A DNA stretch of 64,000 nucleotides from Citrus sinensis. Its lineage: Eukaryota; Streptophyta; Magnoliopsida; Sapindales; Rutaceae. Location: the NCBI RefSeq assembly GCF_022201045.2, contig NC_068559.1:2516501-2580500 (forward strand). Direction: 5' to 3'. The number at the start of each line of letters is the position of its first letter. Position 1 is the stretch's first letter. The notes below the pieces were generated by a model that was not told the DNA's origin, did no database searches, and saw only the letters and a program-made list of their open reading frames with translations. Positions 1 through 13,445 of this stretch are shown one piece after another. Position numbers and translations under genes: made by a program.

Positions 1-792
1 ATCCGGGGCTGTTACGGTCCTGCAGAGTTGTTAAGCCTAGATGGGCTGAGTACAATATCATTTGAAGATGGTTTTGGATTTGATGTTGTCAATAAACTGT
101 GGTTAACCTTTATATTGCTCATGTTTACATGCTTAAGCCTACATCCAGAAGCGATTCGTTTTTCCCTATTCATGCTTAAACAAATTAATATTTTATCATT
201 TACTGTCTGTTTTATGGTATGGGTTGTTCATCCTATACATGATCAGATCTTTTACCTCACGTCGGAAGACAAAGCAAAGCTCAAGCAGGAATATGGTATG
301 TGGTTAAAATGTGCTGAAACATTGTTCACGCTTCGTACATATTCCCTTTCTGTCAATTCAATGCATTTTTTCCCTTTAAAAAGAAATTTGCCAGTATTGG
401 GAACTGGGTTAATTAAAAGCTTCTAGACCCTAGTCTTGATTATTGTTATATGGCTATATGACATCACTCAGGAATTGAGCCCTTGACTTTCATTCAGAAG
501 CTGTTTTCGCTTCTGCGGGATGTCCCCATGAGGTCAGGAACCTCAAGGGAAATTTATAACTCAGTAATTTGTTAGCATTGATGCACTATTTATGTTTACT
601 AGTCCACTCAATAAATGTTGGTGCGTATAAATATAAATTTCTGATGCGATACTTATATGCTCATCTTTCGCAGCCGTGCATAAAGGTAGCAATTCACTTT
701 ATTTCTCCTGAAAATGTGAGTGTATTCGCTTGCCAGAAGAATTCCGTTTACTTCTCCCAAATCATCGGTCTAAAGAGGAAAAATTGGAGGTA
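1..792 (+). CDS. 3' part of an unrecognised plant gene (partial)
   Basis: The window opens inside what looks like coding sequence. Frame 1 reads without a stop from base 1 (IRGCYGPAELLSLDGLSTIS and on through FEDGFGFDVV) to about 110. A second exon-like block at about 249-295 reads IFYLTSEDKAKLKQEY, with AG before it and GTATGT after it. A third at about 719-789 reads CIRLPEEFRLLLPNHRSK, then EEKLE. The three pieces are short, non-repetitive and amino-acid-like, so they may be the last exons of a gene whose body lies left of the window. I do not recognise the protein and the exon borders are guesses from splice dinucleotides. No stop codon could be fixed with confidence. Confidence 0.35.
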
Positions 793-1196
793 TATGTTCT
801 CATTCTTTAAAACTTTAATATTAACCTTGAGTAACTGTGTACTACGGACCGGTCCATTCTTGTAGTTGCTTCATTTCAATAATTAAAAAAATTACTCTTG
901 TTTTCCTCAAAAAAATAAAAAAAATCATTGCATTCTTGTAGGTGGCTTTGCGCAATATGTACATGGAAGCTACATACAAGGAGCTCTCTCTCTCTCTTTT
1001 CTTCTGGGTAGTATGCAAGTATATTTTTTGGTGTATGATCTTTTTGACAAAAACTGTTTGAAACAGATAATAAAATGACGCTTTATACTGTAAAGATTCT
1101 GAGTTGAATGACGGAGTTAAATGAAATATAAACAGAAACTTGATAAACGACAAGTGACTTATGGCTAACCCATCTTTAAGCTGCGTATGGGGCAGC

Positions 1197-1910
1197 TAGG
1201 GGTGGGCAAAAATTGAATCGAAACAGAGAAAGTTCGGTTCAATTTAGGGTTTTTGGATTTTGGTTCAGTTTTTTTGAAGCTAAAAAATTGAATGTATAAA
1301 TATGGATCAAAAATTACAAAACCTAGAACCGAACGAACAATATCATTTGGATTCCTTTCCTTTATAAAATTTTAGTATCACCCAATGTTTAGGAAATGTT
1401 TGCATATGGAAATTTTGTTAACTTTTCAAAAGGATACTCGAAAGTCAATAGGGGAAAATATCATTCGGGTCCTTAAAGTTTTGGTAAAAGTTACGTGGCG
1501 CATAAACTTATTTTATTTTATTTTATTTATATTTTGGTCCAAAAGTTTTGATATTAAAAAATGACAATAATTCTGAAACATCTTCATTTTAGTCTAAAAT
1601 TCTTGCAATTTTTTCTTTGGTGGATACAAATTTGTAAATTATTTTATTTTTGTTTATTAGACATTGTTTATAATAGGTCTTGTGTGCAGGTTAAGATGAA
1701 CCAAAAAACCAATTTGCTAATCCGAACCATTAAGCGAACTGTTATAAAAAAAACAAAAATTGAACCCCAAACCAAACCAAACTATCGGTTCTAGTTCGAT
1801 TTTTATTCTCTTTAAAGATCGAGCGATATTTTTGAATTTTGGACCCAAACTAAATTGAAACCGAAGGTTTATCTCGAAACTAAAATGAACTGAACTAATG
1901 CCCACCCCGA
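1197..1910. mobile_element. hAT-type non-autonomous element (MITE), about 714 bp
   Basis: The left end TAGGGGTGGGCAAAAATT and the right end (reverse complement CGGGGTGGGCATTAGTTC) form terminal inverted repeats with the GGGGTGGGCA core often seen in plant hAT elements. The interior is AT-rich and partly self-complementary, with repeated GAACCGAA/TTCGGTTC words near both ends. The flanks gggcagct and ggggtagt could be a decayed 8-bp target duplication (6 of 8 match), which suits hAT. Open frames inside it (for example near 1561-1929) are short and look non-coding. No transposase is present, so any movement depended on another element. Confidence 0.7.
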
Positions 1911-2363
1911 GGGGTAGTTGTGCTGCCACAATGCAGCTGCTCCACCCCTTATATTCTCATGGGTTTTCATAAGAATATAAGGGGAGGAGCATTGTCCCAA
2001 ACGCTCCCTTAAAATATAAGATTTAGATCATCTTCAGATCAAATATATGTATATGTAATATAGCAAGTTAACCTTTAACACAATCTTGTTGTAAATGATA
2101 CTTATTAAGATTTCTTCTTTGTCCGCAATGTCCTTAATAATTTCTTTTTTGTAGGATGTCTTATAACAATTCATTTTGTGCATGCGCGCACTCATAAATG
2201 GATATATATATTAGTTGAAGGTGCTTTTCTAATAAGATGTGAGTTTAATTGGTTCAAGTTTGAATTATGTTGTTTAAAGAAGTATGGTTTAAGCTAGGAA
2301 CTAATAATATTTGAAAGGAAAAATGAAAAAAAATAAATAAGAAAAATGTTGTTTAAAAAAAAA

Positions 2364-2436
2364 CGCCCACCGTGGGGCTCGAACCCACGACCACAAGGTT
2401 AAGAGCCTTGCGCTCTACCGACTGAGCTAGACGGGC
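2364..2436 (-). tRNA. tRNA-Lys, anticodon CUU
   Basis: The reverse strand gives a 73-nt cloverleaf. The acceptor stem GCCCGTC pairs with GGTGGGC, with G-U pairs in the middle, and G is the discriminator. The D-arm reads GCTCAGTCGGTAGAGC, the anticodon loop is CTCTTAA (anticodon CTT), and the T-arm GTGGGTTCGAGCCCCAC holds the conserved GTTCGA. There is no intron and no encoded CCA. A and B box promoter elements match (TAGCTCAGTCGG and GGTTCGAGC). Downstream on the transcribed strand (plus-strand positions just below 2364) there is a run of A, which is a T tract on the tRNA strand, consistent with RNA polymerase III termination. It lies about 150 bp upstream of the ALG5 start codon, on the opposite strand. 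Confidence 0.96.
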
Positions 2437-2588
2437 TTGTTGTCAAATTGAACGCAAAATTATATTTTACAGTACAAAGTTGTGAAGACGCAGGGAATTG
2501 TTCGATGTTATTATTTATCAACTGGATCAAACAAAGCTGCAAAACAAAATTACGAGCTGACCAAACAGAACTTGTAAACGCAAAAACA

Positions 2589-5500
2589 ATGGGGTTTGTC
2601 TGCGCGATTGTGGAGGCTCTGCTGGTTGTGGTTGTGATAATTTTATTTGGATTGATTTCTGCTATTATCTTCGAAGCATATAGAAGAAGAGACAATCACG
2701 CGTACGTTAATGACCCCAATTTTCAATTTTTATTTTTCTCGATCTCTTGATTCTCTTCCCTTTTTTTATTTTTTTGGGTTAAATTATTTATCTTATTCTA
2801 ATTCATTATTGCTCTTTTGAATAGTCACATTGAAGCTCCTGCGATCTTCGAGGATCCGAGTTCGTTGAAGCAGGTAAGTAACTGTTTTTAACTTTATTTA
2901 TTTGCTGTTATTTTGCTTCATTTTAGTTGCATTCTTTTACAACATTTTTTTTTTCAGCATCTGCAACTGAATTTTTTTTTTTCGTTGGTTTATCTAAACT
3001 TTTGTGCTTCAGAATTTTACTGAAAAATTAATGAAAAATAATAACACATTCAAAAAATAAATGAATACGCTTATTGAATATCTAGAAAATGGAAAACGTT
3101 AAAAATTGTTTCTTTTGATGAAGCAATGTTGCAATATTACATTGTAGCTAGCTAAGTAACCTATTCGTATTTTACAACTGAAAGCTCTAGTAAATATGCT
3201 GTTTTCGCAAAACAATTATGAGATTTCTTGTGGATTTTGTTTGTATCAAAAAATTGAATTTTTTTTTTTTTATTGAGTAACCTAATTCCAAAATTGGTTG
3301 AAAATGTTTGTGATAATAGTGATTGACAGTTGGGATAGTTCATAGTTAGCCATAAGTCTTTGAATTTTTGTTGCTTATTTGGTGCTTTTTTTCCCTTAAG
3401 GTTTTCTATCAGATATCAATGACTTTTAATGTCGTTGAAGTGGTGTTAAATGATGATAAATGTTCTAGGTATATTTGTTTCAGGTTCCTTGTCCCTCTGT
3501 CACTGATCCAGCAGAGAAATATATATCTTTGATAATTCCTGCATTTAATGAGGAGCACAGGCTTCCTGGAGCCCTTGATGAAACCCTCAAGTAAGTAGAA
3601 ATAAAGCTACTTTTATTTTTATTGTTGCTCTAAAATAACTATATTTATTATTTGAATTTATGTGCATTTGGATACTAGCTAAGACTGGGAAAACGGAGAA
3701 CTGGGAAACATGAAATATGTAGTTGATATTCCATAATCATTTCTTATATGATGCTAATAAATTAATAAATTTTCACACCAGTTGCTTGAAAAGAAAATAT
3801 GGAAAAGTGATTATTCTAGTTAATGATTAACTTTACAATCAGCAATTAGATGGCATTACCCAACATAATTTCTGTTGGTTTTAGGATGAGGTAATGAATG
3901 TGTTGGGGGCAACGAGTACCTCCAATAATACTCAGAGCTATGCACACATCCACTCAAGTGTTGGTACATCCAATTTTGTTCACAATCTGTTGCATTTGTT
4001 TCATCCTCTTCTGGTAGATAAAGAAGGTGGCTTGTACAAAGGCACATCAGTTTTCCATATCTGCTCATGTGATGTGATAAAATGAATAAATGTCTGGCTA
4101 TTGCAGAAAGACTCACAATATTAAATCATAATGACATCTCTTACTTTGTAGTTACCTTCAACAACGTGCAGCAAAGGATAAATCATTCACTTATGAGGTA
4201 CTTTCTATCCCTTTCATTTTATAGATCAGCCGAATCAGGTTTTATTCCAATGGGACTGGTTGTAGCTTAATTTCCAGAATCAAATCATGTAAAATATGTC
4301 TTGGTTTTGTCTCATTGCCTTAGGAATATAATGAAATTTTGAAAAATGAGAGATTCACCTAAGAAATGCAAAATATAGCGTTCCCAGTTCCTTGACTTAC
4401 CATATTAATATGGAATGGCATTAAGCAAATTCTTACATGGATTAGCAACTTTATACTTCCATTATACTGGAAAAATATAGGGTTGTCGCTGTTCTGCAAG
4501 ATGTATAAGCATTCAAAGTTACTAATTTGCACAGTCTGTAATTGATTAGTGCCTAGCCACCATTTGAGGCCAGGCTTTAACTATTGAGTTCCTATATAGG
4601 TGCTGATCATTGATGATGGAAGTTCTGATGGGACAAAAAGAGTAGCTTTTGACTTTGTAAGGAAGTATACAGTGGACAACGTGAGGATTATCCTTCTTGG
4701 TAGAAATCATGGCAAGGGTGAAGCTATCCGAAAAGTGAGTCTAATCTAAAGAATTCATTTCCTTTGTCCGAAAATATTTTATTGGTGTTGAAGGGGTTGT
4801 GTTTTTTCCATTATGCGTGACAAATATTGAGTGAAGCTTGTTACCTCTGCGAAAGCATTGTAAAACAGGGAATGCTTCATTCACGGGGTGAATTACTTCT
4901 GATGCTGGATGCTGATGGTGCGACTAAGGTTACTGACCTGGAAAAGCTTGAAAGTCAGGTTTGTATTAGGTGTGACTAATAAAAGTGCTGTTTTCATAAT
5001 TGTTTAGTTATTTCACAATTCAATTGAATTCGTGTGAAAAGTTTAAGTATGTTACAACAACTACCTGATGTTTTGCCTATAGATCCATGCAGTTGGCAGA
5101 AAGGAGTATAATCATGGAGATTCGGTGACTGTTGATTCAACTTTTAGAATATCTGATATCCCAATAGCTGCCTTTGGCTCTCGTGCGCATCTTGAAGAGA
5201 AAGCTTTGGCTACAGTTCAGTATTGTGACTGCCCACGCTGCTTCATTTGTATATTTCTTTTTCTCTGCTTTTCATTTACATTTCATTGTTTAGTTGAAAT
5301 ACTTCACTTGATTTCAGAGGAAGTGGTACCGCAATTTTTTGATGAAGGGTTTCCATCTTGTTGTTATCTTGACTGCTGGTCCTGGAATTCGTGATACACA
5401 GGTAAGTTTCTTCTTCGCATTTGTTTCTTCCGTTGTGGAGTAACAATGTTGCTTCTTTATCTAATATGGACTTCTTGATGCATCAGTGTGGTTTCAAGAT

Positions 5501-5930
5501 GTTTACTAGAGCTGCAGCCAGGAAGCTTTTCACAAACATCCGCTTGAAAAGGTGACTATGATCTTTCTTACCATCCCTGCACTGAAATTTTAATACATGT
5601 ACGTGAAAATAGATAAAAGATGAATCTTTCGGTGGCATTATGCGAGCAATGTTATGTAATATGTACCATTCCATTTGTGCTATTCATTGTTCACTAGAAA
5701 TTTTGAAATTTGCTAACTAGCTGAGCAAATGGACTTTGTGTAGGTGGTGCTTTGATGTCGAGTTAGTTTATCTGTGCAAAAGGTTTGGCATCCCAATTAT
5801 TGAGATATCTGTCAACTGGTCTGAAATTCCTGGATCAAAAGTGAATCCATTGAGCATTCCCAACATGCTTTGGGAGCTTGCACTCATGTCAGTGGGATAC
5901 AGGACTGGTATGTGGAAAGTTCGCACATGA
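2589..5930 (+). CDS. ALG5: Dolichyl-phosphate beta-glucosyltransferase (ALG5)
   Basis: Transfers glucose from UDP-glucose to dolichyl phosphate at the ER membrane. The Dol-P-Glc product is the donor for the last glucose additions to the N-glycan precursor. Exons: 2589-2701, 2825-2873, 3484-3590, 4152-4197, 4600-4734, 4869-4958, 5083-5214, 5318-5401, 5487-5551 and 5744-5930, all GT-AG, giving 335 residues, the usual plant ALG5 length. An N-terminal membrane anchor (about residues 5-28, EALLVVVVIILFGLISAIIF) is followed by a GT2 glycosyltransferase domain: SLIIPAFNEE, the UDP-sugar site IDDGSSDGT, the metal-binding DADGA and the conserved GPGIRDTQCGFKMFTR. The C terminus NPLSIPNMLWELALM is typical of the family. 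The frame is intact across every junction. The start is the first in-frame ATG before the anchor; a tRNA gene lies just upstream on the other strand. Confidence 0.95.
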
Positions 5931-7232
5931 ACCTTCATTCCTGAGTTTCGATCCACGAGTACAAGTAATATGATTCCTGAAGCCTTTCCATCTAGTTTAC
6001 TGCTGTGGATACAAAAGTGACACACCTGATTAGGCAAAGTTTAAGTTATACAGATCCTCAAAATCATGTTTGCAGCAAGCAAAACTCGGGTTTTTTGTGC
6101 CTGTCTTATGCAAGTCATGATGAGCTAACCATGAGGTTTTAATTTTGTAATATGATTTATTTGAATAGCTCTAGGACTAAGCGCTTGACTTAAAAGCATC
6201 ATTCATGAAAAATGAAAGTGATGTACTATTTAGACTACGATTTTTACCCTATTTGTTTTTGTTGGGATTTAAATGTACTAGACTTCAGATTCGTCAGTTT
6301 TCAAGTGCTGTTGCAGGGCCTTGAATGATTATTGATTCTGTTACACACATAATATTCATATCCGATTGCTCGTGATGCTGTTTGCGGCAACTAGAGAGCC
6401 GGCAGCAGTAATTTCAGCCTGGAAACAATGTCAAGAGTTTGGCTTATGGTATTGGTGATTAGATCTCAGCCACCAAAGTTAGGTTCATTTGTCAGGTTTA
6501 TTAGCATTGTTGAAGACTGCGATGAAAGTTATGAGATTTGATAAAAGGTGAATATCCATTTGTCTATCTCGTGAGTCATGACCAAACGACTAGAAATTAA
6601 TTTATTTTTAATCGCCAAACTCTCTCTGCATTGAATTTCTATCTTAAGATGTTAATGGATAATTTGTTAATAGTCATGAATGGTTGGAAGTGGTAGGCCA
6701 CACTTCCACATACAGAACTCCATTATTAATGTTAATTACTTCTAAGGGAAAACCTTTTAAAGGAGGGACTTCTAGTAGAATTCATAACAAGAGGCTTATC
6801 CCTGGAATCAAATGCATTACTTAATTAAATAATTAGGTAGATAACTAACAAGCAAAGTAGGTTGTTAATGAACTAATTTATCTTGTCCGGTCAAAATCAT
6901 GAACCGAATTTCAAGAAGGTATGGTTCCAATTTTAGGTCACAGACTGCATCGTTTTGACCTCAAACAATATATCTTCTTTTAAGCAAAGATGCCTACTAA
7001 TTAATCATTTACGATTAACTATAAATTCCGCGTTGATATCACCATCTCTTTTCAGTCTTAAGTCGTAAAATTTTTTACTTGGTCTTTTCTTGTCATAAAT
7101 TACATCTTATTACGTGCCAAGTCCCTTTTGGAGAGTAGTTAGTGTACTTTTTGTTGCTGTATTGGAGTTGTTACACTTCTTACGTACTTAGTTAAGGCTT
7201 TGAAAGTAACCCCACCAAAGAATTTATTCATC
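5931..7232. other. Intergenic, ALG5 3' region to ENTH gene
   Basis: AT-rich spacer holding the ALG5 3' untranslated region and the upstream region of the ENTH-domain gene. I see no open frame with recognisable protein features, no tRNA and no repeat with clear ends. Confidence 0.6.
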
Positions 7233-8330
7233 ATGTTAAACATTCTGAGCAATAACAGCATTATGGCCAGTCCCATCTTCCATAACTTCAAAACTCAAGC
7301 TTCTTTCTACTTCAAAGAGAAGATCAGAACTGCGCGATTGGCTATCACTGATGTTACGCTGGCGGAACTGTGAGTTCTCTCTCTATATACATCAATATAT
7401 ACATATTGTTTTTGATATACTGCTTTGCATGTGTAATTCATTTGACTGTGATTTGAAGTTTGACAGAAGAAGCTACAAATGGAAATCCATGGCCGCCGGA
7501 TACACGTACGATGAACATAATATCAAGGGCTGCCTTTGAAGTTGATGATTATTGGAGAATTGTGGAGATTCTACACCAAAGGTTCTATAATTTATAAGTT
7601 TCTTTGCATATGCGTTCATATATATAAGCTGAATTCTGACTTACAAGATTTTCCAGGTTACTGAAATTTGACAAGAAGAACTGGCGAGCTTCCTACAACG
7701 CTTTAATTTTATTGGAGCATCTATTAACCCATGGACCAAAAAGAATTGCAGAAGAGTTTCAAAGTGATCATGAAGATGTTATTAAGCAGATGGGCAACTT
7801 TCAATATATTGACGAGAAAGGGTTTGTTATATGTGTTACATTCTTCATCAATCATTCACGTTTTGATTTCATGAAAATATAAACATTCGTTTCCGTTTCT
7901 GGGTTTCTCATGCAGATTCAACTGGGGGTCGAGTGTTACAAAGTTATCACAGAGGATATTAGAACTGCTGCAAAGCGAGCAGCTACTCACAGAAGAGAGA
8001 GCACGAGCTCGGAAGCTAACGAGAGAGATCAAAGGATTTGGGAGCTTCAGCAAGAGATCTTCTTCAGATGATTATGATAGTTTCAGAGACTCGTTTATGA
8101 GAAGATACGGGAGATCGAGTTCTTACTATAATTATTATCAGAATCAACGTAACAAATTCTTGGACTTAAAAGAGAGTTTGTTGATCGATAAAAGCAACGA
8201 GAAGGAAGAAAATTCCATCAAGAAAGCACTGCCGGAAAAGCCAAGGAAGAATTGGATCACAGAGAAACATCTATTCTTCGACAATGATGAGCTTGGAACC
8301 AAAACATCATTGCTTTCTGATACAGATTGA
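7233..8330 (+). CDS. ENTH-domain protein (epsin-like clathrin adaptor)
   Basis: Four exons (7233-7369, 7459-7581, 7657-7821, 7916-8330) join in frame to 279 residues. Residues about 20-160 form an ENTH domain: SFYFKEKIRTARLAITDVT, the loop EATNGNPWPPDTR, then DDYWRIVEILHQRL, WRASYNALILLEHLLTHGP and NFQYIDEKGFNWG, which are the usual ENTH/ANTH helix signatures. ENTH domains bind phosphoinositides and bend membranes during clathrin coat assembly; the small plant ENTH proteins of this length act at Golgi/endosome membranes. The C-terminal 120 residues are charged and low-complexity, with Ser and Tyr runs (SSSYYNYYQNQ), and no clear clathrin box or NPF repeats are visible. Exon 2 begins at TTTGACAG after TTTGAAG, the choice that keeps ELLTEEATN in frame. 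The ATG at 7233 is the first in frame; another at 7263 would remove ten residues. Confidence 0.88.
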
Positions 8331-9097
8331 AGTTTAGGAAACAGGAAAAATTAGGATTCATGAAGATAGTGAATGAAGTGAGTATGTGTGGATGTGTTTG
8401 TGTTTTGTGTTCGTATACAAAATAGCTACCATGTTTGAGGTTTTAAGTTATATATTGACATTGTAGATGGTAAAAACGGCTTTTCCTTTGATGCAAGACG
8501 CAAGTTATAGGCAAACAGATTCAACAGAAACTTCAATCACAGGCAGGCAATGCAAGGCAAGCTATTTAGATGAATATCGAAACTCCGTTGAACAAAAACA
8601 ATTTCTTTGCGAATTTTCAGCGATTATATTTCTATGGCAAGAAATCTCGAACTTCACTTGCAAACATGTACTCTAAATATTACTCCGACTCTTTTAATTA
8701 AGCAATTAAACAGAAAATTATTACCGATTCACCAGAGATCCTAGAGAATTCTTGATTGAGGTCTTACAAGATTCAATTTCCATGGTCCAAAAGGAAGCTG
8801 TTAAAAATAAATAAATAAATAAAAGGACCATCACCCATTGGAAAATTTTGATGTTGCCCTCGAGAAAATTTGAGTGGTACAGAGGCAGCCAAAAGAAAAT
8901 GGATATCAACGGTCAAAAAACTTCTCATAATAGATGAGAATGAAAGAACTTGACCATTTTGAAAATCAACTCAGCCTTCTCAAAGTCATCGCTCCAACAC
9001 GAAAATAAACACATGGATAACAAAGCTAAAATGAAAAAAGGTTGCAAACTGCAATTGGAAAACAGTAATTCTTTCAAAAATCCTATTGGTGAACAGT
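8331..9097. other. Intergenic between converging ENTH and actin genes
   Basis: Spacer between two genes that converge (plus-strand ENTH gene, minus-strand actin). It contains both 3' untranslated regions. Short open frames at 8467-8676 and near 8721-8909 have no protein-like features that I recognise. Confidence 0.5.
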
Positions 9098-10813
<1,716 letters not shown>

Positions 10814-11470
10814 CTTCTGCTACCTGCAGCACAATACACAAGATAAAATCAGCAAGACAATCACATTATATAGATAACGACATTCATGATCATATCAACA
10901 AACTAGCGCGTAGCTTTAATACAGAATAAATTTTCCCAATTTATTAACAATGATCAAATCACACTAATAACAATAATTAAAAAAAAATCGAAGAAATGAA
11001 CATAAAAATTCGATCTTTAAGATAAGCTAAATATATCAAAACAGAAAAGGATTCAATCTAATAGCCACTAAAACAGAAATCAATAAATCTATGATTAAAG
11101 CCTCAATGACATAATAAAGACTGTAGATGTTTCGATTAGTACATTACCGAAATCAAATTTAAACTAAAAAAAAAGGAAAATTAACAAGAATTCACCAGAT
11201 CTACGAGGTATTGAACGGATCGAAAAGAAAGAAAAAAAGAAAAAAAATGAGAATTTGATGAGAATTTAATTATAAAAAATAGAAATGAGAGAGAGAAAGA
11301 GGAAGAGAAATTGACCGGTTATGAGATGAGAACGAGCGAATTACGAGGCGCACAAAATGGACGCCTCCTTGTTTTGTTTTGTTTTAGTTTGGTTTTTGTT
11401 GTGATTTGATTGAAAGAGAAGACGAGGAAATTGAGAGAATAAAATTTAAAGGAAAACGAGAGATGAGATT
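10814..11470 (-). promoter_or_regulatory. Actin 5' leader with probable leader intron, and promoter
   Basis: Just upstream of the actin ATG the minus strand reads ...TTGTGCTGCAG then GTAGCAGAAG and ATG, a clear 3' splice site 10 bases before the start codon. Plant actin genes are known to carry an intron in the leader at this place. A matching donor is likely near 11197 (GATCTG then GTGAATTC on the minus strand), giving a leader intron of about 370 bp. The DNA beyond (11240-11320) is purine-rich on the plus strand, hence CT-rich on the transcribed strand, as in many plant leaders. The donor and the transcription start are inferred. Confidence 0.6.
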
Positions 11471-13445
11471 TGGACCGTTGGATTAAATTAGTGGCTACAG
11501 CTTGTATTCCTCCTCGTTTGGGCCTTTCCGGTTATTATTCAGTCTGCGGTCTGCCTCCACAATCCTCCGCTCTAATGACCATTTTACCCTTTTCTTTTCT
11601 TTCATTAATTTCTTTTTTAATATTCACATTTTTTAAAAAATTATTTATTAGATTTTTATTATTTCATAATTTACTTAAATTTTGTAGTAAAAAACTAATT
11701 GGACTTTTCTTAAATCAATATTGTGAAACACAATTTGAATATCTGGACTTAAAATAAACTGAATCTACTTCTAAATAGTTAAAAGAAAATCAATCCAATT
11801 ATTTGATTTGAATAAATAGAAATTCTTTTTTCTTTTCTTTTGGAAGTATTTGGTAAGAGATATATAGATATTTTTAAATTATAGTCTAATAAGTAATAAC
11901 AATCAAATTTCCTCCCTATCCATATGAGGGGAATTCAAGCTCAAATATCTTATTCTCACATGAGAGGTTTTATTAATTCAATTAGCCAGCACATAAGAGA
12001 CACTATCAATATGCTTAGTATTGATAATTTGTGAATAAGAAAAAATGTGATTTATTGATTCGATAGTCTCATTTATTAAGACACTATTAGAGAACACTTT
12101 TCATTTTAAGATTTTCCTTTCCTATAAGATTAAGATTCTTTATTGACATGATTTAACCTTAACATTAGAAGAATCCGGCGTTTATACTTATTCATTATAC
12201 TTCGCCTATCAACTAACATTTAACATGCGCATAATTACCTAAAATAAAAACCCAAATTACGAGAAAATCTACCATTTAATATGCACGTTGGTTTTATGAC
12301 CCTCCGTCCAATAAAAGAAAAATAATTCATAACCTTTTCATTAAAAAATAATCAATCAACTAAAACATGCTGTTTGCACAAGTTCCTCAGCAAACAAAAA
12401 ATTCGAAGACCCTTGTTGAGGTTCTAATGCTTGGCATGACAGCGAAATCCGAGTACGCAAATGTAATGTTTGGTGGGTTGGTAGGCTGGACTTGTGGCAG
12501 CAATTGATGGCTGGATAAGGTTGCTTTCGGCAGCAAAATCTTTTCCAAAATTCAGGTACAAAGAAAGATAACGTCATCTTCCTCAAAAGCTTATGCTGCT
12601 TATGTGTTATGTCTACTGAAAAGAGGATATCTCATAAAGAAAATCAATTTTGTCACGTCATGCCTGTGATAACCGGTGGGGAAAAACTGTTTTTAACCTT
12701 GCAAACGATGACCAAAAGGCCTTTATCCAACTAAAGAAGCCTTGCACTTATAATGTTGAGTGTAAGAGTTTGAACCTCCATAAAAATATTATAAAAATTA
12801 ATTTCAGTTCTTCATTAATTATCAACTAATTGAGTGGAGACAATCTCTTCCTTACAAAATATGAGTGAAGTAGACACTCTCGAATATTAAAGAGCGTTTA
12901 AAGTATTTGGACAAGTAATTCCGTGTGTTAGTGTATGACCGTGGTCCCAGTTGTTTAATACGATTGTAAATATTATAATTGTAATGTCTGATGTAATATC
13001 AGTAACAATCTGTGTATAACAGAATAAAAAAAAATCTTGCAAATGATGAACATCAGTGGCACAAATATATATTCATTGTTGGTGCAACCTTGCCAAAGTT
13101 GCAAATTGAGGACTTCATTGTGCCAAAAGGCTGCTAGATTACACATTACTTGCAAACAAAGAAAGAAAGAAAGAAAGAAGCAACGGCGTATCAAAGATTA
13201 GCCACGAACATGCAATGAAGCTAAGAAAAGTCTGAACACTTTGCTAAGTAATTTGATTTAGATAAAAGAAAATATGCTCGCACTGCTCAAATGAATTACA
13301 ACGTCTAAACTGTCTAAACACCAATAATGAAACTAGGTTAACATGGGAGCTCTAGTTCATATCTGAAGAGAAAGGACTGATAGTCTTCAATACAAGAAGT
13401 TGAATCCAAAACTTAACCAATGAGCGGCAGGCTCGCCATTCACTT
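11471..13445. other. Intergenic, actin promoter side to CER10 3' side
   Basis: About 2 kb of AT-rich DNA. The open frame at 12356-12586 (minus) is Cys- and Gln-containing but matches nothing I know. A GAAA microsatellite sits at about 13159-13177. I see no repeat with defined ends and no RNA gene. Confidence 0.4.

Noticed and set aside
12356-12586. Cys-containing 76-residue minus-strand frame
   Set aside because: I could find no family motif, and flanking splice signals are unconvincing.
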